From assembly GCA_003445715.1 (NCBI GenBank), contig DMCS01000013.1, forward strand, positions 21,547 to 33,143: a DNA stretch of 11,597 nt, in the 5' to 3' direction. Below are positions 1 through 7,800 of the stretch, one piece after another. This DNA is from Candidatus Mesolinea sp. Its GTDB lineage: Bacteria > Chloroflexota > Anaerolineae > Anaerolineales > Anaerolineaceae. The translations under genes were made by a program, and so were the position numbers. The notes below the pieces were generated by a model, which did not search any database, had not been told where the DNA came from, and saw only the letters and a list, made by a program, of their open reading frames with translations. Within the stretch, counting starts at the first letter, position 1; the number at the start of each line of letters is the position of its first letter.

Positions 1-737
1 CCTTTTTTGCGGCTGAGGTTCTCTACAAATTGCAAGCGCTGACGGCAATTGGCGGTAAGCAGCTCGCTAAGCGCATCTAAAGCATCCTCATAAGTGCTGG
101 TTAAGTCTGGGTTTTGGTAAAGTCTGACAGCCGCTCCAATGCGTCCTGAGGTAAGATGCGCCAGCAAAGTAGCCTGTTCACCTGGGATATGATAGGCTTC
201 TGCTAAGTATTTAGCCGCTGTTTCCACAGGCAGCGGGCGCAAGCGCAAGATCTCGCAGCGCGAGGCGATGGTTTCCAGCAGGCTCTCTTGTGCGTCGGCA
301 GTCAAGATCAGCACAGCCCTAGCTGGGGGCTCCTCCAGCGATTTAAGCAGCGCGTTGGATGCGGCAGCGGTAGCCCTCTGGAAATCCTGGATAAGCACGA
401 TGCGGTACTTAGCTTGATAAGGAGCCAAGGCGAGCGCTTGTTGCATCTCGCGGATTTGGTCAATTTTTAGATCTTGGTGCCCTTCGAGCGGTGCCAAGAT
501 GGTCAGGTCAGGGAAAGTGCCAGCATTAATTTTCCGGCATACGATGCATTGGTCACAAAATTCGCCTGGCGCCGGCGGGTTAAGGCAGTTGAGCGCCTTG
601 ATAAAGGCTAAAGCCAGGGTGGTGCGCCCTACCCCTTGCGGCCCAGTGATCAAGTAAGCGTGACGCAATTTTTCCGGTTGAGTGTGCTCTTTGAGGATGG
701 CAACAGCTGTCTCATGCCCGCAAATATTCCAGGTCAT
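1..737 (-). CDS. holB: DNA polymerase III subunit delta' (3' end outside window)
   Basis: This is the N-terminal 245 codons of the clamp-loader subunit delta', which with gamma/tau and delta opens the sliding clamp in the cytoplasm. The protein begins MTWNICGHETAV. It has a P-loop-like GPQGVGRTT at residues 32-40, a zinc-binding set Cys51, Cys61, Cys64 and Cys67, the conserved LLKSLEEPP at 130-138, and SRC at 159-161, all typical of the delta'/gamma AAA+ fold. The P-loop lysine is replaced by Arg38, which fits a delta' subunit that does not itself power loading. The start is tightly constrained: an in-frame TAG lies 12 nt upstream and the P-loop follows at residue 32. No Shine-Dalgarno is visible, and the ATG sits where transcription should begin from the extended -10 at 744-752, so the mRNA may be leaderless. 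The gene reads off the left edge, so its C-terminal domain is not seen. A gamma/tau (DnaX) assignment is less likely because of the Lys-to-Arg change. Confidence 0.93.
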   Translation of the reverse strand, partial: MTWNICGHETAVAILKEHTQPEKLRHAYLITGPQGVGRTTLALAFIKALNCLNPPAPGEFCDQCIVCRKINAGTFPDLTILAPLEGHQDLKIDQIREMQQALALAPYQAKYRIVLIQDFQRATAAASNALLKSLEEPPARAVLILTADAQESLLETIASRCEILRLRPLPVETAAKYLAEAYHIPGEQATLLAHLTSGRIGAAVRLYQNPDLTSTYEDALDALSELLTANCRQRLQFVENLSRKK

Positions 738-743
738 AGCAAG

Positions 744-752
744 ATTCTAACA
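744..752 (-). promoter_or_regulatory. extended -10 promoter of holB, probably leaderless
   Basis: Read on the minus strand this is TGTTAGAAT, an extended -10 element (TG, one base, then TAGAAT with five of six consensus bases). No good -35 lies 16-19 bp upstream. Six bases separate the hexamer from the A of the holB ATG, so the expected +1 falls on or next to the start codon. Together with the missing Shine-Dalgarno this predicts a leaderless transcript. It is inferred from sequence alone. Confidence 0.45.
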
Positions 753-905
753 CAGGCGGACCTTCCACTCTGAATCTTGACCATATCCCCTATAGAAGGT
801 ACTCAAGAACGCAGACCCAAGTGCCAAGCGCACTACCGTGGTCCCTGAGCACAGCCTTCTAGTGCAATTCCTTCTTCTAAATCATCCACCATAGCATTCT
901 TAGCA

Positions 906-911
906 TATAAT
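906..911 (+). promoter_or_regulatory. -10 element of the P-type ATPase gene
   Basis: A perfect TATAAT lies 39 nt before the ATPase ATG, which places +1 near 918. No convincing -35 hexamer is present at 16-19 bp spacing, and no TG extends the -10, so the promoter may be weak or activator-dependent. The 213-nt gap between the divergent holB and ATPase genes (738-950) otherwise holds only the holB promoter, a good Shine-Dalgarno AAGGAGG at 936-942 and short unremarkable dyads. Confidence 0.45.
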
Positions 912-950
912 AGGGCGGTACGCAAGCTGGCATTCAAGGAGGATGACTGC

Positions 951-3797
951 ATGAGTGATAAACAAATAACCCAGGAACCCAACGCAAAACCTGAAGGTGA
1001 GGTCCCCTGGCACGCTCTGGAAGCTGAGGAGGTACTCAGCAAGCTTAAAGTGGACCTGGAGAGAGGTCTTTCTACAGCGGAAGCTAGACGCCGTTTAGAG
1101 CGCTTCGGGCCTAATGAACTGGTGGAGAAAGCGCGCACCACCTTTTGGCAGATGCTGTGGGGGCAAATCAACAGCTTCGTGATCTGGCTGCTTATCGGTG
1201 CCGCCATCATCTCCGCCTTGCTCGGAGATTACGTCGAAGCTGGCGCCATTTTGCTCATCGTGATCTTCAACGCCATCATGGGCATTGTGCAGGAATCCCG
1301 CGCGGAAGAATCGCTGGCAGCCTTAAAAAAGTTAGCCGCACCCGAAGCTCAGGTGCTGCGCGACGGGCACCGCATCTCCCTACCCGCGCCACAGCTTGTG
1401 CCAGGCGATATTGTTTTCATCGAAGCCGGCAACTACATTCCCGCTGATATCCGCCTGTTGGAAGCCGTCAACCTGAGCATCGATGAAGCCTCTCTGACTG
1501 GCGAATCAGTCCCAGTGAAGAAAAGAGCCGATGTGGTGCTCGAGGAAGATATCCCCATTGGCGACCGGCACAATACTGCATTCATGGGCACATTGGTGAC
1601 CTACGGCCGCGGTAAGGGCGTCGTCATCAGCACGGGCATGAACACGCAGTTAGGCCTCATCGCCACCATGCTACAAACTGTGGAAGAAGAACAAACCCCA
1701 CTGATGAAGCGCCTGGATCAGCTTGGTAAGACACTCGGTATCGGCGCTATGGCAGTGTGCGGTTTGGTCTTCATTGTCGGCGTAACCCGGCTGGCACTTT
1801 CAACTGCACAGTTTTCCTTAAGTGATCCTGCAACTGTCCAGGAGCTGCTCAACCTCTTCATGATTGCGGTTTCTCTGGCAATTGCCGCCGTGCCTGAAGG
1901 TTTACCAGCCGTCGTAACCATCAGCCTTGCCGGCGGGATGCGCGAGATGGTCAAGCGCCATGCACTGATCCGCAAATTGGCATCTGTGGAAACCTTAGGC
2001 TCAGTAACGGTAATTTGCTCGGATAAAACCGGCACCCTGACCCAAAACCAGATGACGGTCACGCGCCTATGGGCAGATGGGAAATTTATCTCTATCACCG
2101 GCAGCGGCTATGAACCACATGGTGAGTTTTTAAATGATGATCAGAAAATTAATCTCAAAGAGTATCCCGCAGTCGGCACCGCAATGTGGATCGGTGCGCT
2201 GAATAACGACGCTCAACTCGAACTCAGCGGCGAAAGCGAAGGCAAAGCCACTTACCGCATCGTGGGCGACCCAACGGAAGGCTCGATTTTAGTTGCAGCT
2301 GAAAAGGCAGGTACTTCGGTCGAGAAGCTTCAAGAAGCTTATCCGCGTGTGCAGGAAATCCCTTTCGACTCCGAGCGCAAACGCATGCTCACCATTCACG
2401 CCCTAAAGCAGCCCATGGATGATGATTTGTCACCTTTCACCTCGGCTGACCGCGAAAAAGGCTACGTTATCGCCGTTAAAGGAGCCCCAGATGTGGTTCT
2501 CAATCTGTGTACCCAGCGCCTCAAGATGGATAACGACGTCGAACCGATAACGGAAGAAATCCGCCAAGAGATTTTGGCTGCCAATGACGCCATGACCAAA
2601 GATGCCCTGCGCGTGCTAGGCGTGGCTTACCGTGTGGTGCCGCAAATGCCTGAGGAGATTACCCCAGAAGCGCTCGAGAAAGATCTTATCTTTGCCGGTC
2701 TCATCGGAATGATTGACCCTGCCCGCCCAGAAGTGAAGAAAGCCTTAAATGAAGCCAGGACTGCTGGTATTCGCACCATCATGATCACAGGAGACTATCC
2801 GAATACAGCCCGGGCAATCGCCGAAGAAATTGGATTAATCACGCCAGGGCATCAGGTGCTCACTGGTGCTGAAATTGGGGATAAATCCGAAGAAGAGATG
2901 CGCGAGATTGTCAAAGTTACGGATGTTTATGCGCGCGTCAGCCCAGCGCACAAGATGAAGATCGTGGATGCCCTGCGGGATAATCATGAAGTGGTTGCCA
3001 TGACAGGCGATGGCGTCAATGACGCCCCGGCGATTAAACGCGCAGATATAGGCGTTGCTATGGGCATCACAGGCACAGATGTAGCCAAAGAAACAGCTGA
3101 TATGGTCCTCACAGATGATAACTATGCCTCGATCGTTTCTGCAGTAGAGCAAGGCCGCGTGATCTACAGCAATATCCGTAAGTTTGTCTATTACCTGATC
3201 TCCTGCAACATGGGTGAAATCCTGATCATCTTCATCGGGACGCTGCTGGGCTGGCCGCCCGTACTGACCGCAATCCAGTTGCTCTGGCTCAACTTAGTCA
3301 CCGATGGCGCACCTGCCCTCGCGCTCGGCTCCGAGAAGGGCGATCCGGATATCATGCAATATCCACCCCGCCCGACCGACGAACCCATTATCAACAAAAC
3401 CATGTTGAGCGGCATCATCGTGCAGACCATCGCCATCTCTGCAGTCACCCTTACCGCCTTTGCTATAGGAAGAGGAATTAACATAGACTTAGCTGAAACA
3501 ATGGCGTTCGTGACACTCTCTGTGAGCGAGCTGCTGCGCGCTTACACTGCCCGCTCGGAAAATGTAACCATATTCAAAATCGGGGTTTTCTCCAACCCGA
3601 TGATGAACTGGGCGGTGTTAGCTTCACTGGCATTGGTATTGGCGGTAGTATATGTACCTTTCCTGCAGCCAATCTTCAATACGACCGCTATTGATCTCCG
3701 CTACTGGTTAATGATCTTACCGCTCATTCTGCTGCCTTCAGTTGCCGCAGAGCTCAGCAAAGTCTTCATCGCCCGGAGAAGAGCTAAGGCGCAATAA
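951..3797 (+). CDS. P2A-type cation-transporting ATPase, probably Ca2+ (SERCA/PacL-like)
   Basis: This 948-residue P-type ATPase pumps a cation across the cytoplasmic membrane at the cost of ATP, most likely exporting Ca2+. Visible signatures, in order, are the N-terminal cation-ATPase domain (about residues 20-90), the actuator motif TGES (183-186), PEGLPA in TM4 (315-320), phosphorylation motif DKTGT with Asp358, the nucleotide-domain KGAP (510-513), and the hinge TGDGVND (685-691). The residues that form both Ca2+ sites of SERCA have counterparts: Glu316, Asn753, Glu756, Asn781, Thr784, Asp785 and Glu860. The last lies ten residues before the conserved SEN, as in SERCA. This argues for a two-site P2A pump rather than a one-site PMCA/SPCA type. 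Some bacterial relatives carry Na+, so the substrate is inferred. The start has an ideal Shine-Dalgarno, AAGGAGG, 8 nt upstream. The gene is monocistronic, closed by the terminator at 3810-3838. Confidence 0.95.
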   Translation: MSDKQITQEPNAKPEGEVPWHALEAEEVLSKLKVDLERGLSTAEARRRLERFGPNELVEKARTTFWQMLWGQINSFVIWLLIGAAIISALLGDYVEAGAILLIVIFNAIMGIVQESRAEESLAALKKLAAPEAQVLRDGHRISLPAPQLVPGDIVFIEAGNYIPADIRLLEAVNLSIDEASLTGESVPVKKRADVVLEEDIPIGDRHNTAFMGTLVTYGRGKGVVISTGMNTQLGLIATMLQTVEEEQTPLMKRLDQLGKTLGIGAMAVCGLVFIVGVTRLALSTAQFSLSDPATVQELLNLFMIAVSLAIAAVPEGLPAVVTISLAGGMREMVKRHALIRKLASVETLGSVTVICSDKTGTLTQNQMTVTRLWADGKFISITGSGYEPHGEFLNDDQKINLKEYPAVGTAMWIGALNNDAQLELSGESEGKATYRIVGDPTEGSILVAAEKAGTSVEKLQEAYPRVQEIPFDSERKRMLTIHALKQPMDDDLSPFTSADREKGYVIAVKGAPDVVLNLCTQRLKMDNDVEPITEEIRQEILAANDAMTKDALRVLGVAYRVVPQMPEEITPEALEKDLIFAGLIGMIDPARPEVKKALNEARTAGIRTIMITGDYPNTARAIAEEIGLITPGHQVLTGAEIGDKSEEEMREIVKVTDVYARVSPAHKMKIVDALRDNHEVVAMTGDGVNDAPAIKRADIGVAMGITGTDVAKETADMVLTDDNYASIVSAVEQGRVIYSNIRKFVYYLISCNMGEILIIFIGTLLGWPPVLTAIQLLWLNLVTDGAPALALGSEKGDPDIMQYPPRPTDEPIINKTMLSGIIVQTIAISAVTLTAFAIGRGINIDLAETMAFVTLSVSELLRAYTARSENVTIFKIGVFSNPMMNWAVLASLALVLAVVYVPFLQPIFNTTAIDLRYWLMILPLILLPSVAAELSKVFIARRRAKAQ

Positions 3798-3809
3798 ATC
3801 CAACCCTTC

Positions 3810-3838
3810 AAAAGCCCCCAATTATGGGGGCTTTTTTT
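3810..3838 (+). terminator. strong intrinsic terminator after the ATPase gene
   Basis: A perfect 10-bp stem, AAAAGCCCCC paired with GGGGGCTTTT, closes a 6-nt loop (3820-3825) and runs into seven consecutive T residues (3832-3838). It begins 12 nt after the ATPase stop codon. The A-rich left flank would let it work on the other strand too, but no gene converges on it here. Confidence 0.95.
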
Positions 3839-3842
3839 GCCG

Positions 3843-3881
3843 ACCAGAAGAAAAGGCTGCAAACTTCTGGTAAAATTCTGG
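3843..3881. promoter_or_regulatory. operator-like inverted repeat over the MFS-galE promoter
   Basis: ACCAGAAG (3843-3850) and CTTCTGGT (3864-3871) form a perfect 8-bp inverted repeat with a 13-bp spacer. The half-site centres are 21 bp apart, two helical turns. The right half overlaps the TG and first T of the extended -10. A third partial copy, TTCTGG (3876-3881), follows 11 bp after the matching part of the right half. The layout covers the -35 to +1 region and suits a dimeric repressor. No regulator gene is seen in the window. An RNA hairpin role is unlikely because most of it lies upstream of +1. Confidence 0.4.
3868..3876 (+). promoter_or_regulatory. extended -10 promoter of the MFS-galE unit
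   Basis: TGGTAAAAT is a TG-extended -10 with TAAAAT at 3871-3876. The -35 position (about 3848-3853) is A/G-rich and not consensus, as is common for extended -10 promoters. The predicted +1 is near 3883, leaving a leader of about 65 nt before the start codon. It lies just beyond the ATPase terminator, so this unit is transcribed separately from the ATPase. Confidence 0.5.
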
Positions 3882-3934
3882 GGTGTCCACCCAATTGAAC
3901 TCTCAAACTGAAAGTTATCATCTCATTTCAAATT

Positions 3935-3940
3935 AAGGAT
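3935..3940 (+). promoter_or_regulatory. Shine-Dalgarno that sets the MFS start
   Basis: AAGGAT lies 7 nt before the ATG at 3948. It overlaps an in-frame upstream ATG at 3939, which has no purine-rich site of its own at the proper distance. The ATG at 3948 is therefore the better start, removing three residues from the longest possible reading frame. Confidence 0.6.
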
Positions 3941-3947
3941 GAATCTC

Positions 3948-5270
3948 ATGGAAATTTCTTCCCAAAAAACAATGCAACCTGTCGCTCAGGCTAAAAAAGC
4001 CAGACATGCTTGGTATCTCTATGATTTTGGCAACTCAGCTTACGCAGCCATTGTGCTCCTGGCTGTTTATTCCGCTTACTTTAAGGACGCCGTTGTGGGC
4101 GGCGCAGAAGGTACGCGCTTGTGGGGCATCTCCGTGGGCATCGCAGCCGTGTTGGTGGCGCTGCTTTCTCCTGTGCTTGGCACAATCGCCGATTTTACGC
4201 GTTCGAAGCTGCGCATGCTGGCTGTCTTCACCGGCGTAGCTGTTATCTTCACCGCTTTGCTCTTTTTCGTCGGTCCTGGGGATGTTTTCATTGGCATGCT
4301 GTTTTTCATCTTAGCTGAGATTGGTTACCGTGGCGCTCAAGTCTTTTACGATGCCTTGCTGGTGGACGTCTCTACTGCCGAAACCATAGGCAATGTCTCC
4401 GGCAAAGGCTGGGCGGTCGGGATGCTCGGCGGAGTGGCTTGCTTGGTGTTAGTGTTGATCCCTCTGCAACTGGTCGGGAATAGCTTCATTCCGTATGCGT
4501 TCCTGATTACCGCGCTCTTCTTCCTGCTCAGTTCCATCCCAGCTTTCCTTTATGTGCGCGAACATACCAACGCTGAGCCCTTACCCGCTGGTGAGAAAGT
4601 AATCCCCTTTGCTTTCAAGCGCTTAGGTCAGACTTTTTCGGAGGTAAAGCAGTATAAACACTTTATAAGGTACATGGTGGCATTCCTGATTTATAACGAC
4701 GGCATCATGATGTTGATGGACTTTGCTGCCATCATCGGCGCCACGCTCTTTGGCATGGAGCAAGTGCAGCTTATCTTATTCGTCATCTTGATTCACATTA
4801 CAGGTGCAGGCGGTGCCTTGCTTTTTGGACGCATATCTGATCAACGCAGCAGTAAGCAAGCCATTTTGGGCTCTTTAGCTATCCTCGTACTGGATTTAGT
4901 CGCTTTGTTTTTCATTGGAAGTGTGACCCATTTCTACATCATTGGTGCCATTGCTGGCTTTGCACTCTCTGGGGCTCAGGCTGTCAGCCGCACAATGGTC
5001 AGCCAGTTAGCGCCAAACGGGAAAACAACCGAGTTCTATGGCTTCCTCTCTGTAGCCGGGCGCACCTCAACCTTTGTGGGTCCGCTGGTATTTGGAACAC
5101 TTGCTTATCGCGGGCACGCTTTTTACCTCGAACGCGGACTGAGCAACGTCGCTGCTGAGCAAGCCGGCTTATATTGGGCAATTGGCTCGATCATTGCTTT
5201 CTTGCTGATTGGCGCTATTGTGCTGCTGAGTGTACGCAAGGTAACCGCCAAACAGCCGATGGTATACTAA
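3948..5270 (+). CDS. MFS transporter, UMF1/Atg22-like family
   Basis: This 440-residue polytopic protein of the cytoplasmic membrane has about 12 hydrophobic segments. The opening WYLYDFGNSAY (residues 22-32) closely resembles the W-x-x-YDFANSAY signature of UMF1 (vacuole effluxer Atg22-like) members of the major facilitator superfamily. Other family features are an ADFTRSKLR loop after TM2-3, the VFYDALL/VSGKGWAVGMLGG stretch in TM4-5, and a GRISDQRSSK loop in the second half, equivalent to the MFS motif A turn. A hydrophilic central loop near LPAGEKVIPFAFKRLGQTF divides the two six-helix halves. Bacterial UMF1 proteins have no firm substrate. The fungal relatives export amino acids from the vacuole. 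It is followed after 27 nt by galE, suggesting co-transcription. The family assignment is firm, the substrate unknown. The start at 3948 is chosen on the Shine-Dalgarno; 3939 is the alternative. Confidence 0.85.
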   Translation: MEISSQKTMQPVAQAKKARHAWYLYDFGNSAYAAIVLLAVYSAYFKDAVVGGAEGTRLWGISVGIAAVLVALLSPVLGTIADFTRSKLRMLAVFTGVAVIFTALLFFVGPGDVFIGMLFFILAEIGYRGAQVFYDALLVDVSTAETIGNVSGKGWAVGMLGGVACLVLVLIPLQLVGNSFIPYAFLITALFFLLSSIPAFLYVREHTNAEPLPAGEKVIPFAFKRLGQTFSEVKQYKHFIRYMVAFLIYNDGIMMLMDFAAIIGATLFGMEQVQLILFVILIHITGAGGALLFGRISDQRSSKQAILGSLAILVLDLVALFFIGSVTHFYIIGAIAGFALSGAQAVSRTMVSQLAPNGKTTEFYGFLSVAGRTSTFVGPLVFGTLAYRGHAFYLERGLSNVAAEQAGLYWAIGSIIAFLLIGAIVLLSVRKVTAKQPMVY

Positions 5271-5297
5271 GGCAAATCTTTCCTGGAGGGAAGCGGG

Positions 5298-6308
5298 ATG
5301 AAAGTATTAATTACCGGCGGCGCGGGTTATATTGGCAGCACTATTGCGTCATTGCTCGAGGATAATGGGCATATCCCTATCATCCTGGATTCGCTCATTA
5401 CCGGCCGGCGCGAGTTCACCCAAGGCCGCATCTTTTATGAAGCTGACATTGCCGACCGTGCCATGGTGCGCCGCGTGTTTGCTGACCATCCGGATATTTA
5501 CGCCACCATCCACTGCGCTGCCCTGATCGTTGTGCCTGAATCCGTAGTTCGCCCTTATGACTACTATTACGAAAATGTGGTTAAATCCATGATTTTCTTC
5601 AAGCAGCTGAGCGACTTAGGCTACCCCCGTGTCGTCTTTAGCTCTTCTGCTGCGATCTATGATGTGGTTCCCGGTTTTATGGTGACAGAAGAATCCCCTC
5701 TGCTGCCGCTAAGCCCTTACTCGCGCACCAAATATATGATGGAGATGGTGCTCAAAGATTTCAGCCATGCCTACAACCTCAAAGCTATCGCACTGCGCTA
5801 CTTTAACCCCATCGGAGCTGACCCTAAAATGCGCTCTGGGATCCACGTGCAGAACCCCAGCCACGTCCTCGGCAAACTTGTGGCTGTGGCGATGGGTGAA
5901 GAGCCAGTGTTCAACCTCACTGGCGTAGACTGGCCCACGCGCGATGGTTCAGGGATTCGCGATTACATCCATGTGTGGGATTTGGCGCGCGCCCATCTCG
6001 ACGCCGTTGAGCGCTTCGACCAGGTTATCGCCCAGGCAGCTGAACCGGAGACGCAGTATTGCGTGATCAACCTGGGCACGGGCAAAGGTGTGACCGTCAA
6101 GGAGCTTGTGGCTGCCTTTGAGCGCGTATATGGCAAGCCTGTACCAGTTTCCATCCAGCCGCCCAGGCCAGGCGATGTGGCTGGCGCTTATGCCAACGCG
6201 GATAAAGCTGAACGCTTGTTAGGCTGGAAGGCGGAGCTGCCCATCGAGCAGGGCATCGCTGACGCACTCAAATGGGGTCAAATTCGCGAATCCATCCTGC
6301 ACTATTGA
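5298..6308 (+). CDS. galE: UDP-glucose 4-epimerase (GalE-type SDR)
   Basis: This 336-residue cytoplasmic enzyme, close to the 338 of E. coli GalE, is predicted to interconvert UDP-glucose and UDP-galactose through an NAD-bound 4-keto intermediate. The Rossmann motif GGAGYIGS is at residues 7-14. Catalytic residues are Ser116 or Ser117 in FSSSAAIY and Tyr141/Lys145 in YSRTK. The RYFNPIGA segment and TRDGSGIRDYIHV are strongly GalE-like, and a typical C-terminal EPxxR-like region (RPGDVAGAYANADKAERLLGW) follows. Related NDP-sugar epimerases (for example UDP-GlcNAc or UDP-arabinose 4-epimerases) share most of these motifs, so exact substrate range is open. A good Shine-Dalgarno, GGAGGG at 5285-5290, lies 7 nt before the ATG. 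It probably forms an operon with the upstream transporter and may supply sugar nucleotides for envelope glycans. Confidence 0.88.
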   Translation: MKVLITGGAGYIGSTIASLLEDNGHIPIILDSLITGRREFTQGRIFYEADIADRAMVRRVFADHPDIYATIHCAALIVVPESVVRPYDYYYENVVKSMIFFKQLSDLGYPRVVFSSSAAIYDVVPGFMVTEESPLLPLSPYSRTKYMMEMVLKDFSHAYNLKAIALRYFNPIGADPKMRSGIHVQNPSHVLGKLVAVAMGEEPVFNLTGVDWPTRDGSGIRDYIHVWDLARAHLDAVERFDQVIAQAAEPETQYCVINLGTGKGVTVKELVAAFERVYGKPVPVSIQPPRPGDVAGAYANADKAERLLGWKAELPIEQGIADALKWGQIRESILHY

Positions 6309-6323
6309 GCACCCTTTGTTCTG

Positions 6324-6350
6324 GCGTGGTACCCTACGGGCAGGCTACGC
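6324..6350. other. weak stem-loop in the convergent gap after galE
   Basis: GCGTGG (6324-6329) can pair with CTACGC (6345-6350) with one G-U, and an inner CCC/GGG pair closes a 3-nt loop. No T-run follows on either strand. The rest of the 90-nt gap (6309-6398) between the converging galE and rhomboid genes shows nothing clear. It may mark a Rho-dependent or imperfect termination zone, but the evidence is thin. Confidence 0.2.
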
Positions 6351-6398
6351 ACTCGGTAAACCATCAGAAACAAGTCGCACATCTTTAAAACCAAACTA

Positions 6399-7082
6399 TT
6401 AATCTTCAACCCAACGCTTTACCGGCTGGCCTAAATGTTCTTTGTTAATCAGCCAACCGATAAGCACGCCAAACACAAAGCCGCCGATATGCGCCCAAAA
6501 TGCTGTTCCGCCCATATCCGCTAAGCCCAGCGTGAGCAACCCATTGAAAAGCTGGATCACAAACCAGAAACCTAATAGCAGCGAAGCCGGCAGCAATGTC
6601 AGGCGCAGGAAAAAGCCAATTGGAACAAATGTGAGCACTTTGACCTGCGGGAAGAGGATGAGATAAGCACCCAACACAGCAGCAATGGCACCACTCGCAC
6701 CCACTGTGGGTATCACAGAGTTGGGGTTCAGCGCTACGTGAGCGAACGAAGCTACCACGCCACCAGCCAAGTAAAACACCAAGTACCAAAAGTGTCCTAA
6801 GCGATCTTCCACATTATCGCCGAAAATCCACAGGTAAAGCATATTCCCAAGTAGGTGTGATAAACCCGCATGCAAGAACATACTCGTGAAAATAGCCTTC
6901 AGATCACCTAAGTCGAAGCCGGCGGTTACGTTAGCTGGTATCAGTGCGATCTCGTAGAGAGCGGCTTCTAAATTCGGTCCAGCCATGAGTTCAATGATAA
7001 ACACAATGATATTGAGCGCGATTAGGGAGTAATTGACGAACGGGAAACGATGAGCACGAATTTCATCTTGAATTGGGAGCAT
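6399..7082 (-). CDS. rhomboid-family intramembrane serine protease
   Basis: This 227-residue membrane protein matches rhomboid proteases, which cleave transmembrane segments inside the bilayer. The catalytic Ser130 sits in GASGA (128-132), the catalytic His198 in WAHIGG (196-201), and the oxyanion residues His76 and Asn80 in HLLGN. A conserved FTSMFLHAG precedes them and IFGDNVEDRLG follows the second helix. About six hydrophobic segments fit the compact bacterial type without an extra domain. The reading frame is open back to 7196, but that would overlap plsC by 91 nt. The ATG at 7082 has a strong Shine-Dalgarno, AAAGGAG (7089-7095), with 6-nt spacing, and the N-terminus MLPIQDEIR is the usual one for this subfamily. 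It lies 24 nt after plsC and is the last gene of the minus-strand run. The substrate is unknown; no candidate single-pass substrate is encoded alongside. Confidence 0.9.
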   Translation of the reverse strand: MLPIQDEIRAHRFPFVNYSLIALNIIVFIIELMAGPNLEAALYEIALIPANVTAGFDLGDLKAIFTSMFLHAGLSHLLGNMLYLWIFGDNVEDRLGHFWYLVFYLAGGVVASFAHVALNPNSVIPTVGASGAIAAVLGAYLILFPQVKVLTFVPIGFFLRLTLLPASLLLGFWFVIQLFNGLLTLGLADMGGTAFWAHIGGFVFGVLIGWLINKEHLGQPVKRWVED

Positions 7083-7088
7083 GATTTT

Positions 7089-7095
7089 CTCCTTT
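7089..7095 (-). promoter_or_regulatory. Shine-Dalgarno fixing the rhomboid start
   Basis: AAAGGAG on the minus strand is 6 nt before the ATG at 7082 and lies in the short gap after the plsC stop. It decides against the longer frame beginning at 7196. Confidence 0.8.
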
Positions 7096-7105
7096 GCAAA
7101 AACGA

Positions 7106-7774
7106 TTAGACAAAACCATTTAATATTTCCTTTAGACGTGGATGATCCGCGTAGACCCCGCGCCGTTCTGGCGGCAGCAAGGCAGCAATGCGGCACATAA
7201 TTTCATCAGTAGCTTTGCTTAGCCAATCTTTTGCTTCTTCCTCATCTTGTGTCAAAGGAATCTGGTAAGGTTCTCCAAATTTTACAAGAATTTCCATCTT
7301 TCTAAAGTGCGAAAGTTGCTTGCCCATATCAGCGGTACCGCTTACCGCAGCCGGTAGTACCGGCAAGCCGGTTTTACGCACAAGCAGAGCTGCTCCGGGC
7401 TTGCCAGCCTGCAACACGCCCGTCGTCGAACGCGTCCCCTCGGGCGAAATTCCCACAATCCAGCCGCGATTAAGGTATTCAATTGCCTCGCGAAAGGCGC
7501 TGAAATCCGAAGTTTCGCGTTCAATCCAAATTGCCCTGAGTGTTTCTATTATCCAACGAAAGAAAACTTTTTCCCGATATTTGGTTGCCACCATTGCAAT
7601 CACATCTTTGCGCTCCGTGCACATGAGCATCGCCGGGTAATCCAACCGGCTGATGTGGTTAGTCGTCAAGATGATCGGCCCATTGGCAGGGATGTATTCT
7701 GCACCTTCCACACGGAAATTTGAAAGGAGATTAAAACCTGTTCGGATTAATTTAAGTAGAGTTTCCCGTTGCAT
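7106..7774 (-). CDS. plsC: 1-acyl-sn-glycerol-3-phosphate acyltransferase family protein
   Basis: This 222-residue enzyme of the LPLAT/PlsC superfamily is predicted to move an acyl chain to lysophosphatidic acid, making phosphatidic acid at the inner face of the membrane. The catalytic H(X4)D motif is NHISRLD with His40 and Asp45. The substrate-binding EGTRS is at 112-116, followed by GKPGAALL and the VLPAAVSGT segment characteristic of the family. The N-terminus is only mildly hydrophobic, suggesting peripheral or monotopic membrane association. Other LPLAT members act on different lysolipids, so the acceptor is inferred. No Shine-Dalgarno is present upstream. A -10-like TAAAAT at 7787-7792 would give a leader of only about 6 nt. 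The gene may also be read through from the PrsW-family gene 62 nt upstream. The rhomboid gene follows 23 nt downstream. Confidence 0.88.
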   Translation of the reverse strand: MQRETLLKLIRTGFNLLSNFRVEGAEYIPANGPIILTTNHISRLDYPAMLMCTERKDVIAMVATKYREKVFFRWIIETLRAIWIERETSDFSAFREAIEYLNRGWIVGISPEGTRSTTGVLQAGKPGAALLVRKTGLPVLPAAVSGTADMGKQLSHFRKMEILVKFGEPYQIPLTQDEEEAKDWLSKATDEIMCRIAALLPPERRGVYADHPRLKEILNGFV

Positions 7775-7786
7775 AAGCTGCTTTTT

Positions 7787-7792
7787 ATTTTA
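7787..7792 (-). promoter_or_regulatory. possible internal promoter for plsC-rhomboid
   Basis: TAAAAT on the minus strand ends 12 nt before the plsC ATG. It has no TG extension and no clear -35. If used, the 5' leader would be about 6 nt, too short for a normal ribosome-binding site, which is indeed missing. A/T-rich chance matches are common, so this is weak. Confidence 0.25.
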
Positions 7793-7800
7793 TCTCAACC

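Noticed and set aside
760..800. ACCTTC / GAAGGT inverted repeat in the holB-ATPase gap
   Set aside because: Only 6 bp with a 29-bp spacer and not placed on either promoter core; likely chance.
777..805. Plus-strand TTGACC as a -35 element
   Set aside because: The hexamer 17 bp downstream (TACTCA) does not resemble a -10, and it is too far from the TATAAT at 906.
820..834. AGTGC/GCACT small hairpin between the divergent genes
   Set aside because: Only 5 bp with a 5-nt loop and no T-run; such dyads are expected by chance.
833..1210. Minus-strand open frame across the ATPase start
   Set aside because: It covers the ATPase promoter, Shine-Dalgarno and 5' coding region on the opposite strand and resembles no family; it is a shadow.
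6309..6398. Bidirectional intrinsic terminator between galE and the rhomboid gene
   Set aside because: The only stem-loop is weak and interrupted and has no T-run on either strand, so I list it only as a weak structure.
7083..7196. N-terminal extension of the rhomboid protein to 7196
   Set aside because: It would overlap plsC by 91 nt and encode an atypical N-terminus, while the ATG at 7082 has a strong Shine-Dalgarno at proper spacing.
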